Below are positions 42,132 through 52,331 of a stretch of DNA of 64,000 nucleotides, one piece after another. A program made the translations under genes and the position numbers. Source of the stretch: Devosia ginsengisoli (GTDB taxonomy: Bacteria; Pseudomonadota; Alphaproteobacteria; Rhizobiales; Devosiaceae); assembly GCF_007859655.1 (NCBI RefSeq), contig NZ_CP042304.1:1178001-1242000 (forward strand), given 5' to 3'. The stretch's first letter is position 1; every line of letters starts with the position of its first letter. The notes under the pieces were generated by a model, which saw nothing but the letters and a program-made list of their open reading frames with translations, searched no databases and was not told the DNA's origin.

Positions 42132-43805
42132 TCAGACCCGATGCACGAACACCGAAACGTTGGGCTTGCGTCCCCAATAGGCGTTGACCTCGTTGCGGAT
42201 CGCCTTGAACAGGGCCGAGTTCAGCACTTCGGTATCGCTGCGGCGCTTGGGCGGCATGGATTTGAGCACGCCGGCAACAGTGTCCTCCACCAGTTCACCC
42301 AGCGACTCGTCCTCGGTCTCCGGCAGCCCCTCGATCACGAGATCGGGGCCCGACACGACCTGGCCGCCACCATTCACGCAGAGGCTGACCACGACATGCC
42401 CGCCAAAGGACAGCCGGCGGCGGCCTTTGACGCCGGATTCCTCGGGCGTGCACAGCACCAGGCCATCGAGATAGAGTTCGCCCGTGCGCACTTCCGACGG
42501 GAAAGCCATCGGCTCGGGGAACAGCCGCACCAGGTCGCCATTGCGCGCTTCGCAGACTGTGGGAATGCCGGAATCGCGACCCAGCTTGGCATGGGCTTCC
42601 AGATGCACGGCCTCGCCATGCACCGGCACCAGCACTTCCGGCTTCACCCAGGAATAGAGCTTACGCAGCTCGTCGCGACGCGGATGGCCGGTCACATGCA
42701 CCAATCCGTCATTCTGGGTAATGACTTCCACGCCCTTGTCGATCAGCCGGTTCTGGATGTCGATGACTTCGCGTTCGTTGCCCGGAATGGCCCAGGACGA
42801 GAAAATCATGCGATCGCCGGCATTAAGGTCGATCACCGGATGGTCGCCGCGCGCGATACGGGCGATGGCGGCGCGCGCCTCGCCCTGACTGCCGGTGCAG
42901 ATCAGCACGATCTTGTTACGCGCGATGGTCTTGTAGGCATCCTGGTCGAGCAACGGCGGCAGGCCTTCGAGCATGCCGAGTTCCTTGGCGATGCCCATGA
43001 TCCGGTGCAGCGAGCGACCCGACATGACCACCTGCCTGCCCGCCTTTTCGGCGGCCCGGACAATGGAGACCACGCGGCCGACATTGGAGGCGAAAGTGGT
43101 GACGGCCACGCGATTGGGCGCCTCGGCGATCATGGCGGCCAGGTTGGCGGCGACATCGGCTTCGCTGGGGCTTTCGCCATCCTTGAGCGCATTTGTGGAG
43201 TCGCAGATCAGCGCCAGCGGGGTCGATGTGTCCTCGCCGATCTTCTGCAGCCGCGCCACGTCGGTCGGGGCATTGCTGACCGGCGTCGGATCCAGCTTCC
43301 AGTCGCCGGTATGCAATACCCGGCCGATCGGCGTCGTTATCAGCAGGGCATTGGATTCGGGGATCGAATGCGCGACATTGATCGCCTCGATGGTGAATGG
43401 GCCCACCGAAAACGGCTTGCCTGGGCGCATGATGGTGACATCGACATTCTCGACAATGCCGTCCCCTGCCCGCTTGGCCGCCAGCATTGCAGCCGTAAAC
43501 GGCGTGCAGAAGACCGGCTTTTCAAAGCCCGGCCAGAGGTCGAGCACGGCGCCATAATGGTCTTCGTGGGAGTGGGTGAGGATCAGGCCGAGAATATCGT
43601 CCGCGCGTTCCTCGAGGAATTCGGGATTGGCCATGATCAGCTCGATGCCCGGGAGGTCCGGGCCACCGAAAGTCACGCCGCAGTCGACCACGATCCACTT
43701 GCGCGAGCGTTCCGGCCCGAAGCCGTAGGCGCCCATATTCATGCCGATCTCGCCGACGCCGCCAAGCGGCACGAAGACGAGTTCATCCCTTTGGTTTTTA
43801 GCCAT
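42132..43805 (-). CDS. rnj: ribonuclease J
   Basis: RNase J, a metallo-beta-lactamase/beta-CASP ribonuclease with endo- and 5'-3' exonuclease activity. 557 residues. The zinc motif LILTHSHEDHYGA (HxHxDH) is near residue 75; further ligand regions are HSIPESNALLI and HVTGHPRRDEL. The beta-CASP insert is VAVTTFASNVGRVVSIVRAA. It shares the leftward run with nuo and birA (70 bases after birA). Confidence 0.95.
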   Translation of the reverse strand: MAKNQRDELVFVPLGGVGEIGMNMGAYGFGPERSRKWIVVDCGVTFGGPDLPGIELIMANPEFLEERADDILGLILTHSHEDHYGAVLDLWPGFEKPVFCTPFTAAMLAAKRAGDGIVENVDVTIMRPGKPFSVGPFTIEAINVAHSIPESNALLITTPIGRVLHTGDWKLDPTPVSNAPTDVARLQKIGEDTSTPLALICDSTNALKDGESPSEADVAANLAAMIAEAPNRVAVTTFASNVGRVVSIVRAAEKAGRQVVMSGRSLHRIMGIAKELGMLEGLPPLLDQDAYKTIARNKIVLICTGSQGEARAAIARIARGDHPVIDLNAGDRMIFSSWAIPGNEREVIDIQNRLIDKGVEVITQNDGLVHVTGHPRRDELRKLYSWVKPEVLVPVHGEAVHLEAHAKLGRDSGIPTVCEARNGDLVRLFPEPMAFPSEVRTGELYLDGLVLCTPEESGVKGRRRLSFGGHVVVSLCVNGGGQVVSGPDLVIEGLPETEDESLGELVEDTVAGVLKSMPPKRRSDTEVLNSALFKAIRNEVNAYWGRKPNVSVFVHRV

Positions 43806-43875
43806 GGGTCAGTTCAGTCCTTTCGAGCGCAACGCCGGATCGATCATTGGTCGCCGGTCGCGCGCGTTGTTGTGG

Positions 43876-44706
43876 TCAGCTTCGGGCGCTGGCCGTTGCC
43901 CCAAAATGCACGTCGCCCGCTGTGATCGCGATGCGGCGATTGTCTTCGGCGCGGACGATCAGTCGCCCCGCGTCGTCGATGGTTTCAAAAATTCCGCGCA
44001 GCACATCGCCGTTCTGGTTGACCGCGACCGGTGCGCCAATTCCGGCGGCCGAAGCGCGCCAATGTTTCAGGACGTCGCCAATGCCCCGGCCGTCATTCCA
44101 CAGGCCAAAGGTTTCGACCCAGGCATCGCCCAATGCCTCGAATACATCCTCTGCGCTCAGGCTGACGCCGAGATCGGCGAGGCTCGTCGCGGGATAAGGC
44201 AGGCCCTCCGGTGCTGCGACGACGTTGACACCAAAGCCGATCGCTATGGCATGGCGGCCATCGGGCAGCTTGCTGGCTTCGAGCAATATGCCGGCCAGCT
44301 TGGCGCCATCGGCCAGAACGTCGTTGGGCCATTTGAGCGCGATGCGGGATTTGCCCTCCAGCGCATCGGCCCCATCGATGCCGATCTTGACCAGCCCACC
44401 GGGCAATATGGCCGACAAAGCGCGGTTCAAGGAGACGCCTGCCACAAAACCCAGCGTCGCCGCCAGAGTAGGATCGGCCTCGGGAACAATCAGCAGCGTC
44501 GCGGCAAGGTTGCCATGGGGACTTTCCCACTGCCGGCCGCGCCGGCCCCTGCCCGCTGTCTGCTGGCGCGCCGCAAACCAGATGCCGCCAAGATCGCCGG
44601 CAGTGGCGGCCTCGATGGCCTCGGAATTGGTCGAGCCTATACTGTCATAGCCCCGCAGCCGGTAGCCGGCTGCGCGCGCCATGGGCCCGAGGGCAAAATC
44701 CGTCAC
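43876..44706 (-). CDS. birA: biotin--[acetyl-CoA-carboxylase] ligase
   Basis: 276 residues, catalytic core of BirA: GYDSIGSTNSEAIE near residue 22, the biotinyl-AMP loop GRGRRGRQWESPHGNLAA near residue 55, and IALKWPNDVLADGAKLAGIL near residue 123. The helix-turn-helix domain of E. coli BirA is absent, so it is a non-regulatory class I ligase. It starts directly after nuoN, with no spacer. Confidence 0.94.
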   Translation of the reverse strand: MTDFALGPMARAAGYRLRGYDSIGSTNSEAIEAATAGDLGGIWFAARQQTAGRGRRGRQWESPHGNLAATLLIVPEADPTLAATLGFVAGVSLNRALSAILPGGLVKIGIDGADALEGKSRIALKWPNDVLADGAKLAGILLEASKLPDGRHAIAIGFGVNVVAAPEGLPYPATSLADLGVSLSAEDVFEALGDAWVETFGLWNDGRGIGDVLKHWRASAAGIGAPVAVNQNGDVLRGIFETIDDAGRLIVRAEDNRRIAITAGDVHFGATASARS

Positions 44707-46152
44707 CTAGAACAGGCTTCCGGCAGCAGTATGGGCAAAACTGGCCAAGGGACTGCCGACGGTGAAATAATAGGTGACGAGCAGAAAACCGGCCACGCCC
44801 ATGATGATATTGAGCTCGCCCGGCACGGCATCGAACCTGGCAACCGGCTCATCGAAATACATGATCTTGACGATACGCAGGTAGTAGAAGGCACTGACGG
44901 CCGAGGCCAGCACGCCAATGACCGCCAGCACATAAAGCTGCGCGTCGATAGCGGCGAGGAAAGCGTGCCACTTGGCAAAGAACCCGGCCAGCGGCGGCAT
45001 GCCGATCAGCGAGAACATGACGATGGCCATGATCGCGGCAACGAACGGGCGAGCCTGCGCGGCCCCGGCCAGGTCGCTGATATTCTCGACATAGCCGGCC
45101 TCGGTGCGCAGCGACAGGATACAGGCGAACAGCCCCACCGTCATGGCGACATAGATGGCCATGTAGATGGCGACGCCTTCAACGCCCACCTGTGTACCCG
45201 ACGACAGGCCGACCAGTGCAAAGCCCACATGGCCGATCGAGGAATAGGCGATCAGGCGCTTGATCGATTTCTGGCCGATAGCCGCAAAGGCCCCCAGCAC
45301 CATTGAAGCGATGGACAGGAAGATGATGATCTGCTGCCAGTCATGCGCAATGCCCTGGAACGTATCCATCACCAAGCGCACCATCAGCGCCATGGCCGCC
45401 ACCTTGGGGGCCGTGGCGAAGAAGGCGGTCACCGGGGTCGGTGCACCTTCGTAAACGTCGGGGGTCCACATATGGAACGGCACGGCCGAGATTTTGAAGG
45501 CGACGCCGGCAAGCAGGAACACCACGCCGAAGATCAGGCCGATCGAACGCCCCTCGCTGGCAATGGCCAGCACGATTTCCTGCAGGTTGGTATGACCGGT
45601 AAAGCCGTAGATCAGTGAGGCGCCATAGAGCAGGATGCCCGAGCTCAGCGCACCCAGCACAAAATATTTGAGGCCTGCTTCGGTCGCCTTGCCGTCATCG
45701 CGCTTGATGGCAGCGAGCACGTACAGCGCCAGCGATTGCAGTTCGAGCCCGACATAGAGGCTCATCAGGTCATTGGCCGACACCATGGCCAGCATGCCCA
45801 GCGTCGCCAGCACGACCAGGATCGCATATTCGTATTTGTGCGTGCCGTGTTCCTCGGCGCGCGGCAGGGCGAGCAGCAGCGAAAAAGCCGAGCCACCCAG
45901 CACCAGCACCTTCATGAAGCGCGCAAAGCTGTCGCCGATGAAGACGCCGTTGAACAGCACGCCCTCGGCCGGCGCGAACAGGATCAGCGCAGCCGTGACG
46001 AGCAGCAGCAGCACGGCGCCATAGGACACAAGGACCGAGCGCTCCTTGTTGATCACCACGCCAATGACCAGCAGAACGATGGCGCCCAGGGCCAGAAGCA
46101 TTTCCGGATAGGCGGGAGCCAGGCTCGCGAAATCGATAACGTCTGAGTTCAC
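44707..46152 (-). CDS. nuoN: NADH-quinone oxidoreductase subunit N
   Basis: Antiporter-like membrane subunit of complex I, 481 residues, about 14 helices. Conserved proton-channel features: [39 protein letters not shown] near residue 225, and [16 protein letters not shown]. Last nuo gene; nine bases after nuoM. Confidence 0.96.
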   Translation of the reverse strand: MNSDVIDFASLAPAYPEMLLALGAIVLLVIGVVINKERSVLVSYGAVLLLLVTAALILFAPAEGVLFNGVFIGDSFARFMKVLVLGGSAFSLLLALPRAEEHGTHKYEYAILVVLATLGMLAMVSANDLMSLYVGLELQSLALYVLAAIKRDDGKATEAGLKYFVLGALSSGILLYGASLIYGFTGHTNLQEIVLAIASEGRSIGLIFGVVFLLAGVAFKISAVPFHMWTPDVYEGAPTPVTAFFATAPKVAAMALMVRLVMDTFQGIAHDWQQIIIFLSIASMVLGAFAAIGQKSIKRLIAYSSIGHVGFALVGLSSGTQVGVEGVAIYMAIYVAMTVGLFACILSLRTEAGYVENISDLAGAAQARPFVAAIMAIVMFSLIGMPPLAGFFAKWHAFLAAIDAQLYVLAVIGVLASAVSAFYYLRIVKIMYFDEPVARFDAVPGELNIIMGVAGFLLVTYYFTVGSPLASFAHTAAGSLF

Positions 46153-46161
46153 GGGACTCTC

Positions 46162-47733
46162 CTAGTGGGCAGCAGGCTCGGCCGCGGCCGGCTCTGCGGC
46201 AGCAACCGGTTCAGCATGGACAAGCGGCGCCTGCGCATCGGCCAGCGACACGGCCGGATCGAGGCCAACGGCACTGGCATAATGCGACACCAGATTATCG
46301 ACGGCCGCGGCCGTCGTATCGAGGATTGGCGCCGGATAGAAGCCGAACACAATGGTCAGCACGATCAGCGGGTAGAGCACGACCTTCTCGCGCAGGTCGA
46401 GATCGAGAATGCCCTTGAGGCTGTCCTTGGTCAGGGCGCCGAAAATGATCCGGCGATAGAGCCACAGCGCATAGCCGGCCGAAAGGATCACGCCAAAGGC
46501 CGCGCCGAAAGCAACCCAGGTATTGACCTGGAACACGCCGATCATGGTCAGGAATTCGCCGACAAAGCCCGACGTGCCGGGCAGGCCGACATTGGCCATG
46601 GTGAACACCATGAAGGCAAAGGCGTAGCGCGGCATGCGCTCGACCAGACCGCCATAGGCCGCGATATCGCGGGTATGCATACGGTCATAGATGACGCCGA
46701 CGCAGAGGAAGAGCGCGCCCGACACGATACCGTGCGAAATCATCTGGAACAGCGCACCCTGGATGCCCAGCGCATTGCCGGCAAAGATACCCATGGTCAC
46801 GAAACCCATATGGGCCACGGAGGAATAGGCGATCAGCTTCTTCATGTCGGTCTGCACCAGCGCGACCAGTGAGGTCACGATGATGGCGGCGACGGAAAGG
46901 AAGAAGATGATGTTGGCGAACTGCAGCGACGCATCCGGGAACATCGGCAGGCTGAAGCGCAGGAAGCCATAGCCGCCCAGCTTGAGCAGAATTGCCGCCA
47001 GGATCACCGAACCGGCCGTCGGCGCCTGTACGTGCGCTTCCGGCAGCCAGCGGTGGAACGGCCACATCGGCATCTTGACGGCCAGCGAGGCAAAGAAAGC
47101 CCACCACAGCCAGGGCTGCCAGGACTTGGGGAAGTCATGCGCCAGGAGCTTGACGATATCGGTCGTGCCGCCGCTCCAGAACATGGCCATGATGGCCAGC
47201 AGCATCAGCACCGAGCCGGTGAACGTATAGAAGAAGAACTTGTAGCTGGCCTGGATACGGGCGGAACCGCCCCAGATGCCGATGATGAGGAACATCGGCA
47301 GCAGCGTGCCTTCGAAGAAGACATAGAACATCGCCAGATCGAGCGTGGTGAACACGCCGATCATCAGTGTTTCCAGCACCAGGAATACGATCATGTATTC
47401 CTTGACGCGCTTGTCGACTTCCCAGCTCGCCAGGATGGTGAAGGGCATCAGCAGCGCCGTCAGCACCACAAACAGCACCGAAATGCCGTCAACGCCCACG
47501 CGGTAACCGATGCTGTCGCCGATCCAGGCGTAATTGACCACGAACTGGAAGCCCGGGTTGGACGGATCGAAGCTCTGCCACATGGCCAGCGACAGCACGA
47601 AGGTGATGACGGTGACGATGAGCGCTATCCAGCGGATGGCGTTGAGCGAAGCCTTGGGCGTGAACAGCAGCACCGCCGCGCCCAGGAGAGGCAACCAGGT
47701 GAGGACTGAAAGGATCGTATTGGAGAAGTTCAT
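46162..47733 (-). CDS. nuoM: NADH-quinone oxidoreductase subunit M
   Basis: Antiporter-like membrane subunit, 523 residues, about 14 helices. Signature [20 protein letters not shown] near residue 225 and [19 protein letters not shown] near residue 300. The C-terminus has an Ala/Pro/Glu-rich tail ([16 protein letters not shown]), longer than usual. The start overlaps the nuoL stop by one base. Confidence 0.96.
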   Translation of the reverse strand: MNFSNTILSVLTWLPLLGAAVLLFTPKASLNAIRWIALIVTVITFVLSLAMWQSFDPSNPGFQFVVNYAWIGDSIGYRVGVDGISVLFVVLTALLMPFTILASWEVDKRVKEYMIVFLVLETLMIGVFTTLDLAMFYVFFEGTLLPMFLIIGIWGGSARIQASYKFFFYTFTGSVLMLLAIMAMFWSGGTTDIVKLLAHDFPKSWQPWLWWAFFASLAVKMPMWPFHRWLPEAHVQAPTAGSVILAAILLKLGGYGFLRFSLPMFPDASLQFANIIFFLSVAAIIVTSLVALVQTDMKKLIAYSSVAHMGFVTMGIFAGNALGIQGALFQMISHGIVSGALFLCVGVIYDRMHTRDIAAYGGLVERMPRYAFAFMVFTMANVGLPGTSGFVGEFLTMIGVFQVNTWVAFGAAFGVILSAGYALWLYRRIIFGALTKDSLKGILDLDLREKVVLYPLIVLTIVFGFYPAPILDTTAAAVDNLVSHYASAVGLDPAVSLADAQAPLVHAEPVAAAEPAAAEPAAH

Positions 47734-49781
47734 CAGATCAGTCCCCCGGCCGCAATGGCCCAGGTCAGCAGCGCCGCGACACCGATCAGCATCGCGAAGG
47801 CATAATGATAGACATAGCCCGACTGGAGCCTGGTGACCCAGGAGGTCACGTTCTGCACCCTGCGGCCGAGGCCCTCGGAAATCTTTTCATCAATCAGCCA
47901 GTCGTCGAAACCCTTCCAGAAGGCGCGTCCGATCCACAAAGCCGGCCTGACGAAAATGGCGTCATAGAGCTCGTCGAAGTACCACTTGTTCAGCAGGAAC
48001 TGGTAGAGCCCCGGATTCTGCGCCGCCAGCTTGCCCGGAATATCCGGCCGGCGGATATACATGACATAGGCGGCGACGAAACCGATGATCATCGCAATCG
48101 TGGCGCTCCACTTGGCCCAGAGCGGGACGTGGTGGGCAGCTTCGATGAGTTCGTGATCCACCACGATGGCACCGGCGAAGAAGTGCTCGATATGCTCAAC
48201 GTCGTGGAAGAACATGCCGTAGAACGCTGCGCCAGCCAGCACCGCACCGGCGGCCAGCACATAGAGCGGCACCAGCATCACATTGGGCGCTTCATGCGCA
48301 TGGTCATAGGCCGAACCATGACCATGGCCATGATCGTCATGCGCCGCATGGTCGTCATGACCGCGTGCGGCGGGACGCGGCTCGCCATGGAAGGTCAGGT
48401 GGATCAGCCGCCACGAGTAGAAGCTCGTGAAGAGCGCGGCGATGACCAGCAGCCAGAAGGAGAAAGCACCGGCATTGCCGCCGACGGCATAGGCCGCCTC
48501 GATGATCGAGTCCTTGGAGAAGAAGCCGGCAAAGCCCAGGAATTCCGAGCCGGGAATACCGACACCGGTCAGCGCCAGCGTGCCGATGAGCATCATGGCA
48601 TAGGTGATCGGGATCTTCTTGCGCAGGCCCCCCATGTTCCGCATGTCCTGCTCATGATGCATGGCGTGAATGACCGCGCCGGCGCCCAGGAACAGCAGTG
48701 CCTTGAAGAAGGCGTGCGTGAAGAGGTGGAAAATGCCCGCCGAATAGGCCCCTGCCCCCAGGGCCACGAACATGTAGCCGAGCTGCGAGCAGGTCGAATA
48801 GGCGATGACACGCTTGATGTCGTTCTGCACCAGGCCCACCGTCGCCGCAAAGAAGGCGGTGATCGCGCCGATGACCAGAACCACGGTCATGGCAAAAGGC
48901 GAGGTCTCGAACAGCGGCGACAGGCGCGCCACCATGAAGACGCCGGCAGTCACCATGGTCGCGGCATGGATCAGCGCCGACACCGGGGTCGGGCCTTCCA
49001 TGGCGTCCGGCAGCCAGGTATGCAGCAGGAACTGCGCCGACTTGCCCATAGCACCCATGAACAGCAGCAGGCAGACCACGGTCATGGCATCGAACTGCCA
49101 GCCCAGGAACTGCATCACCGGCAGGCCCGTAGTCGCAAATTCACCCGCGGCGGCAAATGCACCATCGAACGTGATCTGGCCCAGCACCATGAAGGCGCCG
49201 AAAATGCCGAGCGCGAAGCCGAAGTCGCCGACACGATTGACGATGAAAGCCTTCATCGCCGCGGCATTGGCCGAAGGCTTGGTGTACCAGAAGCCGATCA
49301 GCAGATACGACGCCAGGCCCACGCCTTCCCAGCCGAAGAACATCTGCAGGAAGTTGTCGGCCGTCACCAGCATCAGCATGGCGAAGGTAAAGAGCGAGAG
49401 ATAGGCGAAGAACCGGTTGCGATGCGGATCGTCGGCCATGTAGCCGATCGAATAGACGTGCACCAGGCTCGACACGGTGTTGACCACGACCAGCATGATG
49501 GCGGTCAGCGTATCGACACGCAGCACCCAGCGCAGATCCATGTCGCCGACCTGGATCCAGCGCATCACCTCGACCTTGAGAACCGCGGTATGGCCATCGA
49601 CTTCGGCGCCCACCAGCCCGCCACCAAAGGCGACCGGCAGGAAGACGACCCAGCTCAGTACAGCCGAAATCAGCAGCAGCCCCGTGGTGATATACTCACT
49701 CGGACGGTGCCCGATGGTACGGCCCAGCAGCCCCGCAATCAGCGCGCCGATAAGGGGCAGGAAAACAATCGCTTGAATCAT
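47733..49781 (-). CDS. nuoL: NADH-quinone oxidoreductase subunit L
   Basis: Largest antiporter-like subunit, 682 residues, with the lateral helix at the C-terminus. Signatures: [20 protein letters not shown] near residue 150, [20 protein letters not shown] near residue 235, and [21 protein letters not shown] His-rich loop ([14 protein letters not shown]) lies near residue 475. It moves protons as part of the four-proton cycle. Eleven bases after nuoK. Confidence 0.97.
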   Translation of the reverse strand: MIQAIVFLPLIGALIAGLLGRTIGHRPSEYITTGLLLISAVLSWVVFLPVAFGGGLVGAEVDGHTAVLKVEVMRWIQVGDMDLRWVLRVDTLTAIMLVVVNTVSSLVHVYSIGYMADDPHRNRFFAYLSLFTFAMLMLVTADNFLQMFFGWEGVGLASYLLIGFWYTKPSANAAAMKAFIVNRVGDFGFALGIFGAFMVLGQITFDGAFAAAGEFATTGLPVMQFLGWQFDAMTVVCLLLFMGAMGKSAQFLLHTWLPDAMEGPTPVSALIHAATMVTAGVFMVARLSPLFETSPFAMTVVLVIGAITAFFAATVGLVQNDIKRVIAYSTCSQLGYMFVALGAGAYSAGIFHLFTHAFFKALLFLGAGAVIHAMHHEQDMRNMGGLRKKIPITYAMMLIGTLALTGVGIPGSEFLGFAGFFSKDSIIEAAYAVGGNAGAFSFWLLVIAALFTSFYSWRLIHLTFHGEPRPAARGHDDHAAHDDHGHGHGSAYDHAHEAPNVMLVPLYVLAAGAVLAGAAFYGMFFHDVEHIEHFFAGAIVVDHELIEAAHHVPLWAKWSATIAMIIGFVAAYVMYIRRPDIPGKLAAQNPGLYQFLLNKWYFDELYDAIFVRPALWIGRAFWKGFDDWLIDEKISEGLGRRVQNVTSWVTRLQSGYVYHYAFAMLIGVAALLTWAIAAGGLI

Positions 49782-49792
49782 AGCGGTGGTTC

Positions 49793-50107
49793 TTAGCCCT
49801 TCATCATGTTGACGTCTTCAACCGCGATCGAGCCGCGGTTGCGGTAGAAGATTACGAGGATGGCGAGGCCGATGGCGGCCTCGGCAGCAGCCACGGTGAG
49901 GATCAGCAGCGCGAAGATTTGCCCCTGCAGGTCGCCGAGCTGCGCGCTGAACGCTACCATGTTGAGGTTCACGGCCAGCAGGATCAATTCCACCGACATC
50001 AGGATGACGATGACGTTCTTGCGGTTGATGAAGATGCCGAACACGCCGAGCGTGAACAGGATTGCTGCTACGGTCAGGTAGTGACCGAGCCCGATACCCA
50101 AGCCCAT
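49793..50107 (-). CDS. nuoK: NADH-quinone oxidoreductase subunit K
   Basis: 104 residues, three helices, with the membrane-embedded Glu residues of the E-channel ([20 protein letters not shown] and [18 protein letters not shown]). Normal length. Between nuoJ and nuoL. Confidence 0.96.
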   Translation of the reverse strand: MGLGIGLGHYLTVAAILFTLGVFGIFINRKNVIVILMSVELILLAVNLNMVAFSAQLGDLQGQIFALLILTVAAAEAAIGLAILVIFYRNRGSIAVEDVNMMKG

Positions 50108-50116
50108 TTCTGCCTC

Positions 50117-50725
50117 CTACAACCCTTGACCGCTTTTGACTTTGACGACTTCCAGCGTTTCCGAAGGCCGGCGCGCGACCTGGTCGACCGGATTCTGACG
50201 CTTCACGTTGCTCTTGTGCCTCAGGGTCAGCACGATGGCGCCGATCATGGCGACCAGCAGCACCGCAGCTGCACCCTGGAACAGGAAGACGTAACGGGTA
50301 TAGAGCACCTGCCCGATGGCCCGCATATTGTCGACCGTGCCATCGATCGGCAGTGCCGAACCGCCCGCCACTTCCGGCGAAATCACGAAGCTGCCGGCCA
50401 GCAGCAGCAGTTCGAGCAGCAGCACGATGCCGACAATGACGCCAACCGGCGCATATTGGAGGAACCCCTGCCGCATCGAGGCGAAGTCCACGTCGAGCAT
50501 CATCACGACGAACAGGAACAGCACGGCGACGGCGCCAACATAGACCACGACCAGCAGCAGCGCCAGGAATTCGGCGCCGGCCAGCATGAACAGGCCCGAG
50601 GCATTGAAGAAGGCCAGGATCAGGAACAGCACGGCATGCACCGGATTGCGTGCCGAAATGACCATCACGGCCGAGACGATCGCAACCGCCGAGAACAGGT
50701 AGAAGAAGAATAGTGGAAGGGTCAT
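50117..50725 (-). CDS. nuoJ: NADH-quinone oxidoreductase subunit J
   Basis: 202 residues, five helices, starting MTLPLFFFYLFSAVAIVSAV; the family's conserved VVYVGAVAVLFLFVVMMLDV is present. The C-terminal tail is hydrophilic and longer than in E. coli. A longer upstream frame is not used because GGAAGGG lies just before ATG 50725. Nine bases before nuoK. Confidence 0.95.
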   Translation of the reverse strand: MTLPLFFFYLFSAVAIVSAVMVISARNPVHAVLFLILAFFNASGLFMLAGAEFLALLLVVVYVGAVAVLFLFVVMMLDVDFASMRQGFLQYAPVGVIVGIVLLLELLLLAGSFVISPEVAGGSALPIDGTVDNMRAIGQVLYTRYVFLFQGAAAVLLVAMIGAIVLTLRHKSNVKRQNPVDQVARRPSETLEVVKVKSGQGL

Positions 50726-50736
50726 GCTCTTCCCTC

Positions 50737-51225
50737 TCAGCGATACGGCGCGTCGGCGCTGAGGTTGGCCGCGATTTCGCGCTCCCAACGGTCGCCGTTG
50801 GCGAGGAGCTTCTCTTTCGAGAAGTACAGCTCTTCACGCGTTTCGGTTGCAAATTCGAAGTTCGGACCTTCGACGATGGCATCGACCGGGCAGGCTTCCT
50901 GGCAGAAGCCGCAATAGATGCACTTCACCATGTCGATGTCGTAGCGCACGGTGCGGCGGGTGCCGTCATTCTGGCGCGGGCCGGCTTCGATGGTAATGGC
51001 CTGGGCCGGGCAGATAGCTTCGCACAGCTTGCAGGCAATGCAGCGTTCTTCCCCATTGGGATAGCGGCGCAGCGCATGCTCGCCACGGAAACGAGGCGAC
51101 ACATGCCCCTTTTCAAAGGGGTAGTTGATGGTCGGCTTGGGCGAGAAGAAATAGCGCATGGTCAGGAAGAAGGCTTTCACCAGCTCCGTGAGCAGCAGCG
51201 TATTGACGAACTGGGCGGCGCGCAT
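50737..51225 (-). CDS. nuoI: NADH-quinone oxidoreductase subunit I
   Basis: 162 residues with two 4Fe-4S motifs, [17 protein letters not shown] and [17 protein letters not shown], which carry clusters N6a and N6b toward the quinone site. Its start overlaps the nuoH stop by one base. Confidence 0.97.
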   Translation of the reverse strand: MRAAQFVNTLLLTELVKAFFLTMRYFFSPKPTINYPFEKGHVSPRFRGEHALRRYPNGEERCIACKLCEAICPAQAITIEAGPRQNDGTRRTVRYDIDMVKCIYCGFCQEACPVDAIVEGPNFEFATETREELYFSKEKLLANGDRWEREIAANLSADAPYR

Positions 51226-52322
51226 CAGGCCATCCCTCCATGCCAGCCCCAGCCGGTGAGCTGAAGCACGAAAGCGACAATGATGACCATAGCCAGCGAC
51301 AGCGGCAGGAACAGCTTCCAGCCGATGCGCATCAGCTGGTCATAGCGATAGCGCGGCACGATGGCCTTCGCCATGGCGATCATGAAGAACACCATGCTCA
51401 CCTTGATGAAGAACCAGACCAGACCCGGAATCCAGGTGAAGGGCGGCAGGTCGATCGGCGAGGCCCAGCCACCGAGGAACAGCACGGTGGTCATGGCGCA
51501 CATCAGCAGGATCGAGATGTATTCGCCGAGCATGAACAGCAGGTAGGGCGTGGCCGAATATTCGGTCATGAAGCCGGCAACCAGCTCGGATTCGCCTTCC
51601 ACCAGGTCGAAAGGCGGCCGGTTCGTCTCGGCCAGAGCCGAGATGTAGAACACGATGAACATCGGGAACAGCGGCAGCCAGAACCAATTGAGGAAGCTCA
51701 GCCACGGCACGCCCAGCATATGGGCCAGGCCCATTTCCTGCTGCGCCACCACGATATCGGAAAGGTTCAGCGAGCCCACGCAGAGCAGCACGGTGATGAT
51801 GACGAGGCCGATGGAGACTTCGTAGGACACCATCTGCGCCGCCGAGCGGAGCGAGCCGAGGAAGGGATATTTCGAGTTCGACGCCCAGCCACCGATGATC
51901 ACGCCATAGACGCCGAGCGACGAGATGGCGAGCAGGTAGAGGATGCCGAGATTGACATTGGCAATGGCCAGCCCCGCATCGACCGGGATCACGGCCCAGC
52001 CGGCCAGCGCCAGCGTCGCGGTGATCAACGGCGCCAGCAGGAACAGCACCTTGTCGGCGCCGCCGGGAATGACGGCTTCCTTGAGCGCGAATTTCAGCAG
52101 GTCGGCAAAGCTCTGCAACAGGCCGAACGGACCAACCACGTTGGGGCCACGGCGAATCTGCACGGCCGCCCAGATCTTGCGGTCAGCCAAGAGGATGAAG
52201 GCGGTGAAGATCAAAAGGCCCACCAGTAATAGCAGAGCCTTGTAGATCAGCCCAACCTGCACACCCCAGCCAAGGACCGGAATGCCGAGCAGGTAGTCGA
52301 GTGCGGAGAGAATAAAGTCCAT
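51225..52322 (-). CDS. nuoH: NADH-quinone oxidoreductase subunit H
   Basis: 365 residues, about eight helices, the subunit that lines the quinone chamber. Signatures: [20 protein letters not shown] near residue 57, [20 protein letters not shown] near residue 230, and a conserved acid-rich loop. Nine bases after nuoG. Confidence 0.97.
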   Translation of the reverse strand: MDFILSALDYLLGIPVLGWGVQVGLIYKALLLLVGLLIFTAFILLADRKIWAAVQIRRGPNVVGPFGLLQSFADLLKFALKEAVIPGGADKVLFLLAPLITATLALAGWAVIPVDAGLAIANVNLGILYLLAISSLGVYGVIIGGWASNSKYPFLGSLRSAAQMVSYEVSIGLVIITVLLCVGSLNLSDIVVAQQEMGLAHMLGVPWLSFLNWFWLPLFPMFIVFYISALAETNRPPFDLVEGESELVAGFMTEYSATPYLLFMLGEYISILLMCAMTTVLFLGGWASPIDLPPFTWIPGLVWFFIKVSMVFFMIAMAKAIVPRYRYDQLMRIGWKLFLPLSLAMVIIVAFVLQLTGWGWHGGMA

Positions 52323-52331
52323 TGGTCTCCC

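Noticed and set aside
47805..49796. Plus-strand open frame of 663 codons over nuoL
   Set aside because: Arg/His/Gln-rich shadow of the membrane subunit; no ribosome site and no family.
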